Shown: positions 7,136 through 15,529, numbered from the stretch's first letter. The stretch is DNA of 64,000 bases from Bacillota bacterium (GCA_023408815.1 JAEYJO010000058.1:62001-126000), one strand, 5' to 3'. A program made the numbers and translations. Notes: generated from the letters alone by a model not told the origin.

Positions 7136-7501
7136 ATGAACAGGATAATTAGAACGGATGTTAATGAAGAGTGCGCATATTCCGGAATCGTGGAGGCCGG
7201 TGACTATGTATTTCTCAGCTTCTGCGTAGGAAACGTAGGAGGAACAGTTGAAGAACAGGTTCATGGAGCACTCGATGATATGGAAAGACGTTTGAAAAAA
7301 GTAAATCTGTCATTGCATAATGTGGTAAAGATGGATGTTTTATTAAAGGATGTCTGGAATATTCCGGTTATGGAAAAAGTATTTAAGGAGCGGTTTGAAG
7401 GCATATACCCTGCGAGAAAGACGATACAGACAGCGTTCGCACATAGCGGGGGACCGGATGGGCTGCACGTTCAGATCGATGCAATTGCGTACAAAGAATA
7501 A
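7136..7501 (+). CDS. RidA family protein
   Basis: This 121-residue protein matches the RidA/YjgF/UK114 family. Members form trimers and hydrolyse reactive enamine/imine intermediates made by PLP enzymes, or have specialised deaminase roles. The family pattern is clear: a strand with FLSFCVGNVGGTVEEQV, a helix ALDDMERRLKKVNLSLHNVVKMDVLLKD, then YPARKTIQTAF and a final IDAIAYKE strand. The usual active-site arginine of the PAR motif is present in YPARKT. ATG at 7136 has GGAGG nine bases upstream. A terminator directly follows, so it is likely a single-gene unit. Substrate is unknown. Confidence 0.85.
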   Translation: MNRIIRTDVNEECAYSGIVEAGDYVFLSFCVGNVGGTVEEQVHGALDDMERRLKKVNLSLHNVVKMDVLLKDVWNIPVMEKVFKERFEGIYPARKTIQTAFAHSGGPDGLHVQIDAIAYKE

Positions 7502-7518
7502 GGCACAAGAGGAAACTT

Positions 7519-7566
7519 CAGAGGACATTTTTCAGTGGAAGTATTGCTGAAATGTGTCCTCTTTGA
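7519..7566 (+). terminator. Rho-independent terminator after the RidA gene
   Basis: AGAGGACA (7520-7527) pairs with TGTCCTCT (7555-7562), and an inner CAG/CTG pairing extends the stem. The T run is short. Its end overlaps a TTGACA hexamer that could serve the next gene. Confidence 0.65.
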
Positions 7567-7576
7567 CATTGCTATT

Positions 7577-7592
7577 ATTCGTTCGAACGAAT
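7577..7592. promoter_or_regulatory. perfect 16-base palindrome upstream of the sigma-factor gene
   Basis: ATTCGTTCGAACGAAT is fully self-complementary. It sits between a TTGACA (7563-7568) and a TATAAT (7592-7597), which are too far apart (23 bases) to be an ordinary promoter pair. An operator for a dimeric repressor is a reasonable guess. Confidence 0.4.
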
Positions 7593-7612
7593 ATAATGAA
7601 GAAAAAACTTTT

Positions 7613-7661
7613 AACTATTGATTTGAGTACGCTTGGCGACGCACAGATGGGGATAAAAATG
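7613..7661 (+). repeat. 49-base repeat copy A, shared with the VOC gene
   Basis: This segment aligns without gaps to 8557-8605, with 39 of 49 bases identical by hand count. It ends at the ATG chosen for the sigma factor. In the reading frame of that gene it would encode TIDLSTLGDAQMGIKM. Confidence 0.6.
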
Positions 7662-8432
7662 GAATATATTTCTATTGAAACGATAGTAGAACAATACGGC
7701 AGCTATGTTTATAATTTAGCATTTAAGCTGTCGGGTAAAGCTGAAAAGGCAGAGGATCTGGCGCAAGAAACCTTCATAAAGGCATGGAAGCATCTTGAAA
7801 ACTTAAAAGAACCTGCAGCACTAAAAAAATGGCTTCATGTAATATGTGTGAATGAATTTAAGATGATGATAAGGAAACAAGCTCGCGAAAATATTGATTA
7901 CATAGAGAATATTGAAGATTTGGAAAATGATTCTGACCTTCTGAGCGATGTTCAGGAAATAGTCGTTGATGAAATCATTATGGCTGAGGAAATGATTAAA
8001 ATACGGAATGGATGCTTTTTGGCGATGGCTCGGAAACTTTCCTTGAATCAAAGGATAACTTTTTCTTTGATTGATATGTTTGGATTATCGATCAAAGAGG
8101 TCGCTGATATATTGGATATTACGCCAAAAGCGGTTAAGGGATTGCTATACAGGGCAAGGATGAATCTGGATGCCTTTTTTCAGGGACACTGCAATATTCT
8201 GGATATAAAAAATCCGTGCCGGTGCGAAGCATGGAGTGAATTCTACCTTACACGTGAGAAGCTTCAGGAGGCTATGAAAAAGAGCCTGCCTGATTATAAG
8301 GAAAAAGAATATTCATTTGATTTGGAAACCAGGAATAAAATAGCATTTTACTATCGCCGTATTCCGGAAATGCAGCCTCCAAAGCAGTGGTATCAAAATA
8401 TTATTCTATTAATCGGAAGTTTATATAAATAA
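7659..8432 (+). CDS. ECF-like sigma-70 family RNA polymerase sigma factor with C-terminal extension
   Basis: This protein of about 257 residues carries sigma region 2 near its N terminus (YVYNLAFKLSGKAEKAEDLAQETFIKAWKHL) and region 4 (LSLNQRITFSLIDMFGLSIKEVADILDITPKAVKGLLYRAR). A C-terminal tail has Cys-rich HCNILDIKNPCRC at the start of about 75 extra residues. It should direct RNA polymerase to a small regulon. I chose ATG 7659 because homology starts there and AGATGGGG lies just before it; an in-frame ATG at 7596 would add a segment that resembles the N terminus of the following VOC protein. No anti-sigma gene is adjacent; the Cys tail may sense metal or redox state. Confidence 0.8.
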   Translation: MEYISIETIVEQYGSYVYNLAFKLSGKAEKAEDLAQETFIKAWKHLENLKEPAALKKWLHVICVNEFKMMIRKQARENIDYIENIEDLENDSDLLSDVQEIVVDEIIMAEEMIKIRNGCFLAMARKLSLNQRITFSLIDMFGLSIKEVADILDITPKAVKGLLYRARMNLDAFFQGHCNILDIKNPCRCEAWSEFYLTREKLQEAMKKSLPDYKEKEYSFDLETRNKIAFYYRRIPEMQPPKQWYQNIILLIGSLYK

Positions 8433-8494
8433 AAGCTTTTTACCCGGGCCTTTTATATAAATGCAGCATCTTTATCTATGAGGAGGAAAATATC

Positions 8495-8980
8495 ATGATA
8501 TCTGACGATATCTTTGCTGAATTAGGAAAGAAAAGGTTGAATAAAAATGCGTATTCAACTATTGATTTGAGCGCGTGTCGCAACGCGCAGATGGGTATGG
8601 AAATGAAAAATTACGATAACTTTTTTCTTCCTGTCGGTAATATGGAGGAAGCTAAAAAATATTATGGAGAATTATTAGGACTACAGATGAAATTTGATTT
8701 TACTGATAAGGGGATGATTGCATATAATGTTGGAAATGAGGAACCTGCAATTATTTTAAAGGATAAAAGCAAATTCGAGGATTTAAAGCCGACCATATGG
8801 TTTGAAGTATCCGATGTTATGAAGAAATATGAGGAAATGAAAGGAATGGGAATAGTTTTCTTATCAGAACCATTCAAGATAAAAACAGGATATGCCGTCG
8901 AATTTGAAGACCCGTTCGGAAACCGCTTGGGAATAACAGATTATTTAATTCCCGTTACAAGTGCCGGGGAGCTGACTTGA
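8495..8980 (+). CDS. VOC (glyoxalase/bleomycin resistance) family protein with N-terminal extension
   Basis: This 161-residue protein contains one VOC domain from about residue 38: NYDNFFLPVGNMEEAKKYYGELLGLQ, a middle strand pair, and FEDPFGNRLGITDY near the end. VOC proteins bind a divalent metal or small ligand and act as lyases, isomerases, dioxygenases or drug binders; the ligand here is unknown. GGAGG sits eight bases before ATG 8495, so the 35-residue leader (with TIDLSACRNAQMGMEM) is probably translated although it is not part of the fold. That leader is related to sequence in front of the sigma-factor gene. An inner ATG at 8603 would give a standard-length protein. Confidence 0.75.
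   Translation: MISDDIFAELGKKRLNKNAYSTIDLSACRNAQMGMEMKNYDNFFLPVGNMEEAKKYYGELLGLQMKFDFTDKGMIAYNVGNEEPAIILKDKSKFEDLKPTIWFEVSDVMKKYEEMKGMGIVFLSEPFKIKTGYAVEFEDPFGNRLGITDYLIPVTSAGELT
8557..8605 (+). repeat. 49-base repeat copy B within the 5' end of the VOC gene
   Basis: Copy B of the element at 7613-7661. It includes a perfect GCGCGT/ACGCGC hairpin with a six-base loop (8571-8588) that copy A lacks, and ends at an internal ATG that begins the conserved VOC domain. Confidence 0.6.
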
Positions 8981-9059
8981 TGCTATGAAACAAGGAATAA
9001 GCTTGTTATAATATTAGCGGCATCGTTGTGGTCCTTATTGTTAAAGGAGAACATGGGAT

Positions 9060-9974
9060 ATGAAATACAATTATATTATAAATGTGAGAGATGATGATAA
9101 ATTGCGTGCAAGCTTTAACGAGCTGACACAGAAGGTATATGGGTTTGATTTCAAACAATGGTATGAAAGAGGTCAATGGGGAGATAAATATATACCTCAT
9201 GTTTTGGAGGATAACGGCAAAGTTATATCGAATGTGTCGGTTAATCTCATGTACTTCAATATGGGCGGGGAAATTAAAAAATATATTCAGCTTGGGACGG
9301 TTATGACCGACCCTGATCATCGCGGTCAGGGACTTAACAGATACATACTAGAAAAGATTCTGGAAAAGTATCGGGGAAAGGTTGATGGAATATATCTTTT
9401 TGGAAATGACAGCGTTCTGGAATATTATCCGAGGTTCGGATTCACCCCGATTAAAGAATATGAGTATAGCTGCAAATTGCATTGGGAAAGTGAAGCAATA
9501 TCGGATATCGAAAGAAATGCATCCCGGATTGAGAAAACAGATTTGTCTGATAAAGGCACATGTGATAAATTGTATAACGCCATTATGGAATATAATTCTT
9601 CAGCAAGAGGAAATAATCCGAACGATGGTTTTAATATGTGCGACAACCTCGGATTATATCAGTTCTGGCTGGCGGAAGAATTTAGAGAGAATGTATACTA
9701 TTTGCCGGATATAGGGGCATATATTATTGCCGATTTAAATGCGGATACGCTCAAAATATATCAGATTATTAGCAAAGACGTGATAGACATTAAAAAGCTT
9801 GCTGCTTCTTTCGGAAGAGTATCGGAGATAAAGCTGGGATTTACACCGGCCAGGAAAGAGAACTACGATATAGAGCAGCACATAGTAAAAGATTGCACTT
9901 TATTTATTCTGGGAGACAATCTGAAGAAGGTGGAACTGGAAAAAATGATGTTCCCGGAGATATCGCATGCTTAA
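9060..9974 (+). CDS. GNAT family N-acetyltransferase (long form)
   Basis: This 304-residue protein has an N-terminal GNAT domain: a QLGTVMTDPDHRGQGLNRYILEKIL acetyl-CoA loop at about residues 79-103, and GNDSVLEYYPRFGFTPIKEY as the last strands. A C-terminal half of about 150 residues may be a second, degenerate GNAT-like domain, as in Eis-type proteins. It probably acetylates a small molecule or peptide in the cytoplasm; the substrate is unknown. ATG at 9060 is preceded by AAAGGAGAA at good spacing. The neighbours are another acetyltransferase and hydrolase-like genes, a mix typical of small-molecule modification islands. Confidence 0.78.
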   Translation: MKYNYIINVRDDDKLRASFNELTQKVYGFDFKQWYERGQWGDKYIPHVLEDNGKVISNVSVNLMYFNMGGEIKKYIQLGTVMTDPDHRGQGLNRYILEKILEKYRGKVDGIYLFGNDSVLEYYPRFGFTPIKEYEYSCKLHWESEAISDIERNASRIEKTDLSDKGTCDKLYNAIMEYNSSARGNNPNDGFNMCDNLGLYQFWLAEEFRENVYYLPDIGAYIIADLNADTLKIYQIISKDVIDIKKLAASFGRVSEIKLGFTPARKENYDIEQHIVKDCTLFILGDNLKKVELEKMMFPEISHA

Positions 9975-10039
9975 TAAAATGGTAAAATATGTTTGCGATA
10001 GATTCACTGGACGAATACTAGATCGTATTAAGGAGCCCT

Positions 10040-10570
10040 ATGAAAATAGAAACGCAAAGATTAATTGTCAGAAGCTTTGAATTAAGCGATAAAGAGGATC
10101 TGTGCGAATACATGCTGCAGCGTGTTCGTGCTGAATTCGAAAGTTATCCCGATTTTACCGCCCAAAAAGCTGATCAGGAAATCGAATACCGCGCTGGCAG
10201 CGATGAATTCTTTGCTATTGAATTAAAAGCTGGTCATAAGGTGATCGGTAATGTTTATTTAGGAAAAAGGGATTTCAATGCAAAAGAACTCGGATATGTC
10301 CTTAATGAGAATTATCAAAACAAAGGATATGGAACAGAAGCTTGCACAGCAGCGATAGACTACACTTTTGCCCATGGCGTACATAGAATCTTTGCCGAAT
10401 GCGCACCTCAGAATGTGCCATCATGGAAATTGATGGAAAAGTGCGGACTCAAAAAGGAAGCACATTTTATAAAAAATGTTTCCTTTCATAATGATGAAAA
10501 GGGCAGGCCTATTTACTGGGATACCTATGTATATGCCATTTTAAATCAGGATGAAGGCCGTGAGCAATAG
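10040..10570 (+). CDS. GNAT family N-acetyltransferase, RimJ/RimL-like
   Basis: This 176-residue protein fits the RimJ/RimL branch of GNAT enzymes: it opens with the ETQRLIVRSFELSDKEDL strand-helix, has ELGYVLNENYQNKGYGTEA as the acetyl-CoA loop (about residues 82-100), and HRIFAECAPQNVPSWKLMEKCGLKKEA as the terminal strand-helix-strand. This branch acetylates protein N termini or small amines. ATG 10040 has AAGGAG upstream. Its 3' end overlaps the 5' end of the next frame, which begins at 10551 and lacks its proper N terminus, so a deletion joint probably lies just after this gene. Confidence 0.8.
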   Translation: MKIETQRLIVRSFELSDKEDLCEYMLQRVRAEFESYPDFTAQKADQEIEYRAGSDEFFAIELKAGHKVIGNVYLGKRDFNAKELGYVLNENYQNKGYGTEACTAAIDYTFAHGVHRIFAECAPQNVPSWKLMEKCGLKKEAHFIKNVSFHNDEKGRPIYWDTYVYAILNQDEGREQ

Positions 10571-11276
10571 AGGAGAAGTTGGACTAACGGCAGACCACAC
10601 TCTTTTTGATAAGCAGACAGAGTATTTGTGGGATAAGATGATCGTGATAACGTGGGATATGCCGCTGCACGGAGAGAATAGGACATACGAGGATTTTTCG
10701 TTTCAGAATGCTGCGGCGGATATGAAGCAGATCCTGGATGAGGAAGGAATTGAAAAGGCGGTCATGGCGGGGCAGTCTGCCGGCGGATACTGCGCTCAGG
10801 CGTTTGCATTATTTTATCCTGAGAAAACGACTGGATTTATATCCATCGATTCCACCCCCTTAGGGATAAAGTATTACAAGAAATCGGAGCTGTTTTGGAC
10901 CGATCATTATGATGCAATAGCGAGATGGTACCCCTATGACTTTTATTGCAAATTGTCTGCAAAGAGTGCCTGTACGACGGAAGAAGCGCGGCTGTCTTTT
11001 TATCAGACGCTTATCCGGCTGGGGAAGAAGGGAATGCTGAAGGCGGCAAAAGAGCTTTATCGGGATTTCGCGAAATATCCCGAGGTGGACTTTAAGTGTC
11101 CGGTGCTTTTACTCCTGGGAGAAAAGGATAAGGTAGGATATGTAAAAAAGTATAATGAGATGTGGGCGAAAGAGACCGGCTATCCTTTGGTGATCATTCC
11201 GGGTGCCGGTCATAATTCCAACTTTGACGGATACGAATTCTTTAACCGGGAAGTAATAAAGTTCATGACTATATAA
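10551..11276 (+). pseudogene. alpha/beta hydrolase lacking its N-terminal strands
   Basis: The frame encodes an alpha/beta hydrolase that starts abruptly inside the fold. GLTADHTLFDKQ is normally preceded by about 25 residues ending in an HG oxyanion motif; here only a few unrelated codons from the end of the preceding acetyltransferase gene stand before it. The rest looks intact: nucleophile elbow AGQSAGG (Ser about residue 75), an LLLGEKDKVGY segment with the acid residue, and GAGHNSNF with the catalytic His. No ribosome site or start codon fits at the true domain edge. I read this as a hydrolase truncated by a deletion that fused it to its neighbour, and probably inactive. Confidence 0.6.
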
Positions 11277-11328
11277 AGCATGCGTACCGATTCGGACTGC
11301 ACATGCAAATTTTTCAATGGGTATTGAT

Positions 11329-11364
11329 AACCCCTCTTTGTAGTTAACGCAAAGAGGGGTTATT
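11329..11364. terminator. bidirectional Rho-independent terminator
   Basis: AACCCCTCTTTG (11329-11340) pairs perfectly with CAAAGAGGGGTT (11350-11361), with A- and T-rich flanks. It lies between a plus-strand hydrolase remnant and the minus-strand HTH gene, and overlaps the stop codon of the latter. Confidence 0.8.
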
Positions 11365-11575
11365 TAGTGTTTACGTCTTCTATTGCCTCGAATAAATCCC
11401 CAACAGGACAATCTAATATTTTGCTTAATTTGTCAAGATTATCAAACCTTATAGACGAAGTTTGGTTCGTAACCATGCGGTTAAAGTTTTGATAGCTTAA
11501 ATCCATTTGTTTATATAGCCAATACTTCGTATGCTTCTGCTCTGATAATATTTGCAATATGCGCAAGCGTATCAT
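11360..11575 (-). CDS. small XRE/Cro-type HTH regulator
   Basis: This 71-residue protein is essentially one helix-turn-helix domain: RLRILQILSEQKHTKYWLYKQMDLSYQNFNRMVTNQTSSIRFDNLDKLSKILDCPVGDLFE. That is the standard layout of Cro/C1-type regulators, including the closing LDCPVGDLF helix. It should bind DNA as a dimer. AGGAGG sits just upstream of its start on the minus strand. It is transcribed divergently from the chemoreceptor gene at 11740, with about 165 bases between them, so it may control itself and that receptor. No effector domain is present. Confidence 0.85.
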   Translation of the reverse strand: MIRLRILQILSEQKHTKYWLYKQMDLSYQNFNRMVTNQTSSIRFDNLDKLSKILDCPVGDLFEAIEDVNTK

Positions 11576-11650
11576 GTAAAACCTCCTTTTTTAGCCTTAA
11601 TTATATCGAAAAACTCATGCTTGCATAAATGATGTATAGATTATATAATG

Positions 11651-11679
11651 TAAACATTAGACATGATACAAAATATAAT
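11651..11679 (+). promoter_or_regulatory. possible promoter of the chemoreceptor gene
   Basis: TAAACA (11651-11656), 17 bases, then a perfect TATAAT (11674-11679). The -35 match is weak. No sigma-D motility-type motif was recognised. Confidence 0.4.
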
Positions 11680-11739
11680 TTATTTATAACCAAATAACCA
11701 TAAGTTAATACAATACATTTATACAAAGGAGTAGTCGAT

Positions 11740-13791
11740 ATGACTGTACAAAAAGAAATTAAGAAACCCAAAAAACAAGCAGGAGAATTCCGAACACTTT
11801 TTGCAAAGATCCTCACTACCATCGGAGGTCCTGTAATACTTTCCTACTTAGTTGTAGGCGTTATTATTGTAGGAATTGTGGTTGCTTCTGTAACCCGTTT
11901 GAGTGAAAATGAACTGAGTGCCCAGTCGCTGGCGGCGTCTAATGAAGTAGAGGGATATTTTGCAAGATATCAGGAAATTACGGAGCAGCTTTCCTTAAAT
12001 ACGCAGATGGAAATGTTGTTTACTGAAGTGACACCGGGGATGAACATCGATAAGGCCGGCAGTTTCAAAGCTGCATATGAAACACTTATCAATATCGAGG
12101 AAGCAAACTCCGACAGCATACTGTCCGTTTGGATGGCAGATGTCGATTCCAGTCAGATCGCGCAGTCCGACGGTTCTGTCCTGAATACCGGATGGGACAT
12201 TACGACACGTTCCTGGTACATAGAACTTCTTGAGAAAAATAAAACCATTATGACCGAGCCCTATGAAGACAGTTTTACGAAAAAGCAGATTATCAGCGTA
12301 GTTTCACCCGTATATAAATCAGGCACATCGGAAATTATAGGTGCGGCGGGATTAGACTTCGTCTTGGAAGGCCTGGCGGAGACAGTCGGAAGCTATACGC
12401 TGAGAAATACAGGATTTTACATTATGACAACCGGTACAGGGCAGATTATTTACCATCCGGCGGCAGAATATATTAATCTTAATGTTTCAGAAACGGATAT
12501 GTCGGAAAATTTTAAAAATGCAATTTTATCAGGGACAATGGGGGGGATAAATTATACCTCTCACGGAATTGCTAACCACGGTTATCTGGAACCGATAGGA
12601 GATACAGGGTGGATAATGGCCACGGGACTTCCGAACACGGAGTTCAATCAGGAATACTTAGTGGTAGTGGGAACGCTGTTGATTATATTCCTTTTGGCTA
12701 TCCTTTGTATTTTCTTTATGATTTTGATGGTTTCGAAGTCGATCGTGAAACCGATTAAGGAACTGACTGATACGGCGAACCTTATTGCTGAGGGAAATCT
12801 GGATATTGAAGCAAAGGTATCTTCTAAAGACGAAGTGGGACAGATGGGCGAAGCTATTAACCGTACAGTGGTACAGCTAAGGCGTTATATTGCATATATA
12901 CAAGAGATTGCCTCTGTTTTGGGGACTATGGCGTCAGGAGATATGCGTATTCATTTGGAGCAGGATTATGTGGGAGAATTTGCTCCTATCAAAAAGGCGT
13001 TTGAAGAAATATCGGCTTCTCTGAATCACACGCTGTCTACAATCCGCTTGTCGGTCACACAGGTAAGCAGCAGCTCGGAACAAGTTTCCGGCGGTGCGCA
13101 GGCACTTGCTTCAGGCTCTACGGAACAGGCTGCTACGGTGGAGGAATTAAATGCATCTTCTACTGAAATCGCAAGGCAGGCAGAGGAGAATCTGAATCTG
13201 GTCAAAACAACTACCGAACAGTTGAAGAATACCGCGGATCGTTTGAATGTAGGCAACCAGCGTATGGTGCAGTTAACTGCAGCGATGGTGGACATCGAAT
13301 CCTCTGCTAATCAGATCGCGGATATTACCAAAGTTATTGACGGAATAGCTTCCCAGACAAACCTGCTGTCTTTGAATGCAGCTATTGAAGCAGCCAGAGC
13401 CGGTGAAGCGGGAAAAGGGTTTGCTGTTGTAGCGGATGAAGTGCGTGATCTGGCTCAAAAATCCGCAGAGGCGGCCAAGCAGACAGTACAGCTTCTTCAG
13501 ACTTCTTTGAAAGATGTGGAAACAGGTACAAAAATAGCGGAAGAAACGGCGCGGTTCTTACAGGAGGTCGAAGTGGATACTTTAAAAGTAGTAGAAGGTA
13601 TTTCCAGAATTGAAGAAGTATCTGCCGACCAGACGATTTCGATCGACCAGATAAGGGAGGGGCTCAACCAGGTATCGGCAGTTATACAGAATAATGCGGC
13701 AACTGCGGAAGAAAACTCGGCAACAAGCGAGGAAATGGCTTCTCAGGCTGCTCTCCTGAACGAGGAAGTCGGTAAGTTTAAGCTGCAATGA
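11740..13791 (+). CDS. methyl-accepting chemotaxis protein with extracellular Cache-type sensor
   Basis: This 683-residue transmembrane chemoreceptor has a first membrane segment at about 27-50, a periplasm-facing Cache-like sensor to about 305 (with the WDITTRSWYIELLEKNKTIMTEPYEDSFTKK pattern of dCache domains), a second membrane segment at about 307-333, a HAMP domain to about 390 and a long coiled coil. The signalling tip IASQTNLLSLNAAIEAARAGEAGKGFAVVADEVRDLA lies at about 535-570. It senses an extracellular small molecule and controls CheA. Glutamine/glutamate pairs for methylation flank the tip. ATG 11740 follows AAGGAG. It stands alone, divergent from an HTH gene. The ligand cannot be told from sequence. 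Confidence 0.9.
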   Translation: MTVQKEIKKPKKQAGEFRTLFAKILTTIGGPVILSYLVVGVIIVGIVVASVTRLSENELSAQSLAASNEVEGYFARYQEITEQLSLNTQMEMLFTEVTPGMNIDKAGSFKAAYETLINIEEANSDSILSVWMADVDSSQIAQSDGSVLNTGWDITTRSWYIELLEKNKTIMTEPYEDSFTKKQIISVVSPVYKSGTSEIIGAAGLDFVLEGLAETVGSYTLRNTGFYIMTTGTGQIIYHPAAEYINLNVSETDMSENFKNAILSGTMGGINYTSHGIANHGYLEPIGDTGWIMATGLPNTEFNQEYLVVVGTLLIIFLLAILCIFFMILMVSKSIVKPIKELTDTANLIAEGNLDIEAKVSSKDEVGQMGEAINRTVVQLRRYIAYIQEIASVLGTMASGDMRIHLEQDYVGEFAPIKKAFEEISASLNHTLSTIRLSVTQVSSSSEQVSGGAQALASGSTEQAATVEELNASSTEIARQAEENLNLVKTTTEQLKNTADRLNVGNQRMVQLTAAMVDIESSANQIADITKVIDGIASQTNLLSLNAAIEAARAGEAGKGFAVVADEVRDLAQKSAEAAKQTVQLLQTSLKDVETGTKIAEETARFLQEVEVDTLKVVEGISRIEEVSADQTISIDQIREGLNQVSAVIQNNAATAEENSATSEEMASQAALLNEEVGKFKLQ

Positions 13792-13794
13792 TAT

Positions 13795-13850
13795 TACCAT
13801 TATTTTACAAGGGCACACACGGTCGGGTAAGACCTTGTCAAACGATGGTA
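13795..13850. repeat. nested inverted repeat downstream of the chemoreceptor gene
   Basis: TACCAT (13795-13800) pairs with ATGGTA (13845-13850), enclosing ACAAGG (13807-13812) with CCTTGT (13833-13838). There is no T run. Parts of it recur near 62802-62831. The rest of the 210 bases before the next gene shows no gene; weak CAGG/CCTG pairing is seen around 13945-13970. Confidence 0.5.
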
Positions 13851-14001
13851 TGTATACTTTATTAAGGAATAATGGTAAAATATTCGTGATATCAATTGTT
13901 GCTATGAATCCGTAGGTTGAATGGTAACGAATATCTTGTATCAGGCACACTGCTTGCAAGGAGTACCTGAACGACGGAAAAAGGAAGGGATTTGATACCT
14001 T

Positions 14002-14751
14002 ATGAAATTTTACTGTTATGGGGCTGCGGGTCTGCCCGTCGTTATGCTCATTCACGGAGGCGGTAATTCGAAGTGGATGTTTGAACGGGCAGCCAGGCTG
14101 ATGAAGGACAAATATCGGATAATTGTTCCTGAACTGGACGGACATGGAGAAGAGCACGCCATCATGTATATGTCGACAAGAGAGGAAGCAGAGAAGATTA
14201 TCCGGTATATCGATGAGAATCTGGACGGCCGGCTATTTTGCATTGCGGGGGCTTCTTTGGGAAGCCAGATAGCGATGGAGATTCTGGGCACAAGGCCCCG
14301 GATAGCGGAGCGGGCATTTTTAGAGAGTGGGATCTGCCGCCCTAAGAAGGCTTGGGCAAGGCTGATGTCACGGAGGATAATCGATGCCATGGAGAAAATG
14401 TATCGATGGAAATGGCTTGTCAGACTTCAATGCAAATACAGCGGGTGGCCTTTGGAGATAGCCGATAAGATTACCGAAGATGTGAAAGCCGTAAGCGCGG
14501 ACAGCAACTATAACTTATACCGGACGTATTTTAGCTACGAGCTGCCGGGAGGCCTTCACCAGACATCGGCAAAGGTCCTTGTCATATGCGGCAGCAAAGA
14601 AAGCAGAGTGATGAAAGCAGAAATACGGTACGCTGCATCCCAAATACCCGGAAGTAAAACGGATGTGTTTGAAGGCCGCGGCCACTGTGGCTGCAGCCTT
14701 GGCGATCCGAGGGCGTATGCGGATAAGCTGCAAGATTTTATGGAAAGTTAA
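14002..14751 (+). CDS. alpha/beta fold hydrolase
   Basis: This 249-residue protein has a complete alpha/beta hydrolase core. LIHGGGNSKWMFE (about 16-28) provides the oxyanion HG motif, GASLGSQIA (about 93-101) holds the nucleophile serine, VICGSKESRVMKAE supplies an acidic residue region, and GRGHCGCSL holds the catalytic histidine. A basic cap insert (RPKKAWARLMSRRIIDAMEKMYRWKW) separates the two halves. It is probably a small-molecule esterase or peptidase; the substrate is unknown. ATG 14002 has GGAAGGGA upstream. Its stop overlaps the stop of the minus-strand flavin reductase gene by four bases. This copy is intact, in contrast to the truncated hydrolase at 10551. Confidence 0.8.
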   Translation: MKFYCYGAAGLPVVMLIHGGGNSKWMFERAARLMKDKYRIIVPELDGHGEEHAIMYMSTREEAEKIIRYIDENLDGRLFCIAGASLGSQIAMEILGTRPRIAERAFLESGICRPKKAWARLMSRRIIDAMEKMYRWKWLVRLQCKYSGWPLEIADKITEDVKAVSADSNYNLYRTYFSYELPGGLHQTSAKVLVICGSKESRVMKAEIRYAASQIPGSKTDVFEGRGHCGCSLGDPRAYADKLQDFMES

Positions 14752-15311
14752 TCGAAGCAGGTCCCCCATGTCCCGAGACTCTTCCCGTTCCATGAAAAAT
14801 AAGTGGAGCAGGTAGTACTGATAGGTGCGATCTTTTGGATCCGCTCCTCCACGCTCATGCTCGCATCAGTTAGAAAATCTTCGGCGAGAACATTCCTAAT
14901 TTTACATAGCATCACTGAACCATCGTCCATTTGCATGGTGTTGACGACCTCCAATTCAAAGACCACAGGGCTGCATGATAAGACAGGAACATTCAGGGTC
15001 TGCCCTTTTTCTGTTTCCGGCGTGTGAGCCGCTTTCTCCACACGGTATCCGTCAGTCGATCCTAAAAAGTCCGCAAGAGGCAGCATTTCCTCTGTCACTA
15101 GATTTGCAGAAAATACTTTTGTTGCATTGATCCTGTCTTTCGTAAGTTTCTCCCCACCAATACATGCCATTACACCTAATTCTTTGTCCCAGTAGAAGCT
15201 GAACCAGCAAAAGAGTCCGAAATTCGGTGTACCGTCCTCCTTATATGTACCATATAGAAACAACGTTTGCGGGCAGAAATTGTTAGATATGGGCATTGAT
15301 TTTTTACTCAT
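14748..15311 (-). CDS. flavin reductase-like domain protein
   Basis: This 187-residue protein resembles the flavin reductase-like FMN-binding split-barrel group. It has TLFLYGTYKEDGTPNFGLFCWFSFYWDKELGVMACIGGEKLTKDRI early, then NATKVFSANLVTEEML and a mid-section ending CSPVVFELEV, the normal order for these FMN proteins. Such enzymes pass electrons from NAD(P)H to free flavin or act as FMN-dependent oxidoreductases. GGAGG lies upstream of the start on the minus strand. It is convergent with the hydrolase at 14002, sharing four bases. No partner monooxygenase is nearby. Confidence 0.78.
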   Translation of the reverse strand: MSKKSMPISNNFCPQTLFLYGTYKEDGTPNFGLFCWFSFYWDKELGVMACIGGEKLTKDRINATKVFSANLVTEEMLPLADFLGSTDGYRVEKAAHTPETEKGQTLNVPVLSCSPVVFELEVVNTMQMDDGSVMLCKIRNVLAEDFLTDASMSVEERIQKIAPISTTCSTYFSWNGKSLGTWGTCFD

Positions 15312-15494
15312 TTAATTTACCTCCTTCAAATTCTTCAAGATTCTTGTTAGTTGTTTTTCCAATTGAGCGATCTCAAGTCCGCTTCAGCCTCCTCCTTGTG
15401 TATCCCATAATAATACTCCTATATAGGAATATATTATATAGTGATAAAAGTGTCAACTTATTTTTATAAATGCATAAACCAGACTGAAAAAATA

Positions 15495-15523
15495 TTGACA
15501 AAAATAAAATAATGGGATAGCAT
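15495..15523 (+). promoter_or_regulatory. promoter of a gene-free transcribed region
   Basis: TTGACA (15495-15500), a 17-base spacer, then TAGCAT (15518-15523). Confidence 0.6.
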
Positions 15524-15529
15524 TAAATC

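Noticed and set aside
7563..7597. TTGACA and TATAAT as the sigma-factor promoter
   Set aside because: The hexamers are 23 bases apart, too far for sigma-A, and the TATAAT overlaps an ATG. The TTGACA lies in the tail of the RidA terminator.
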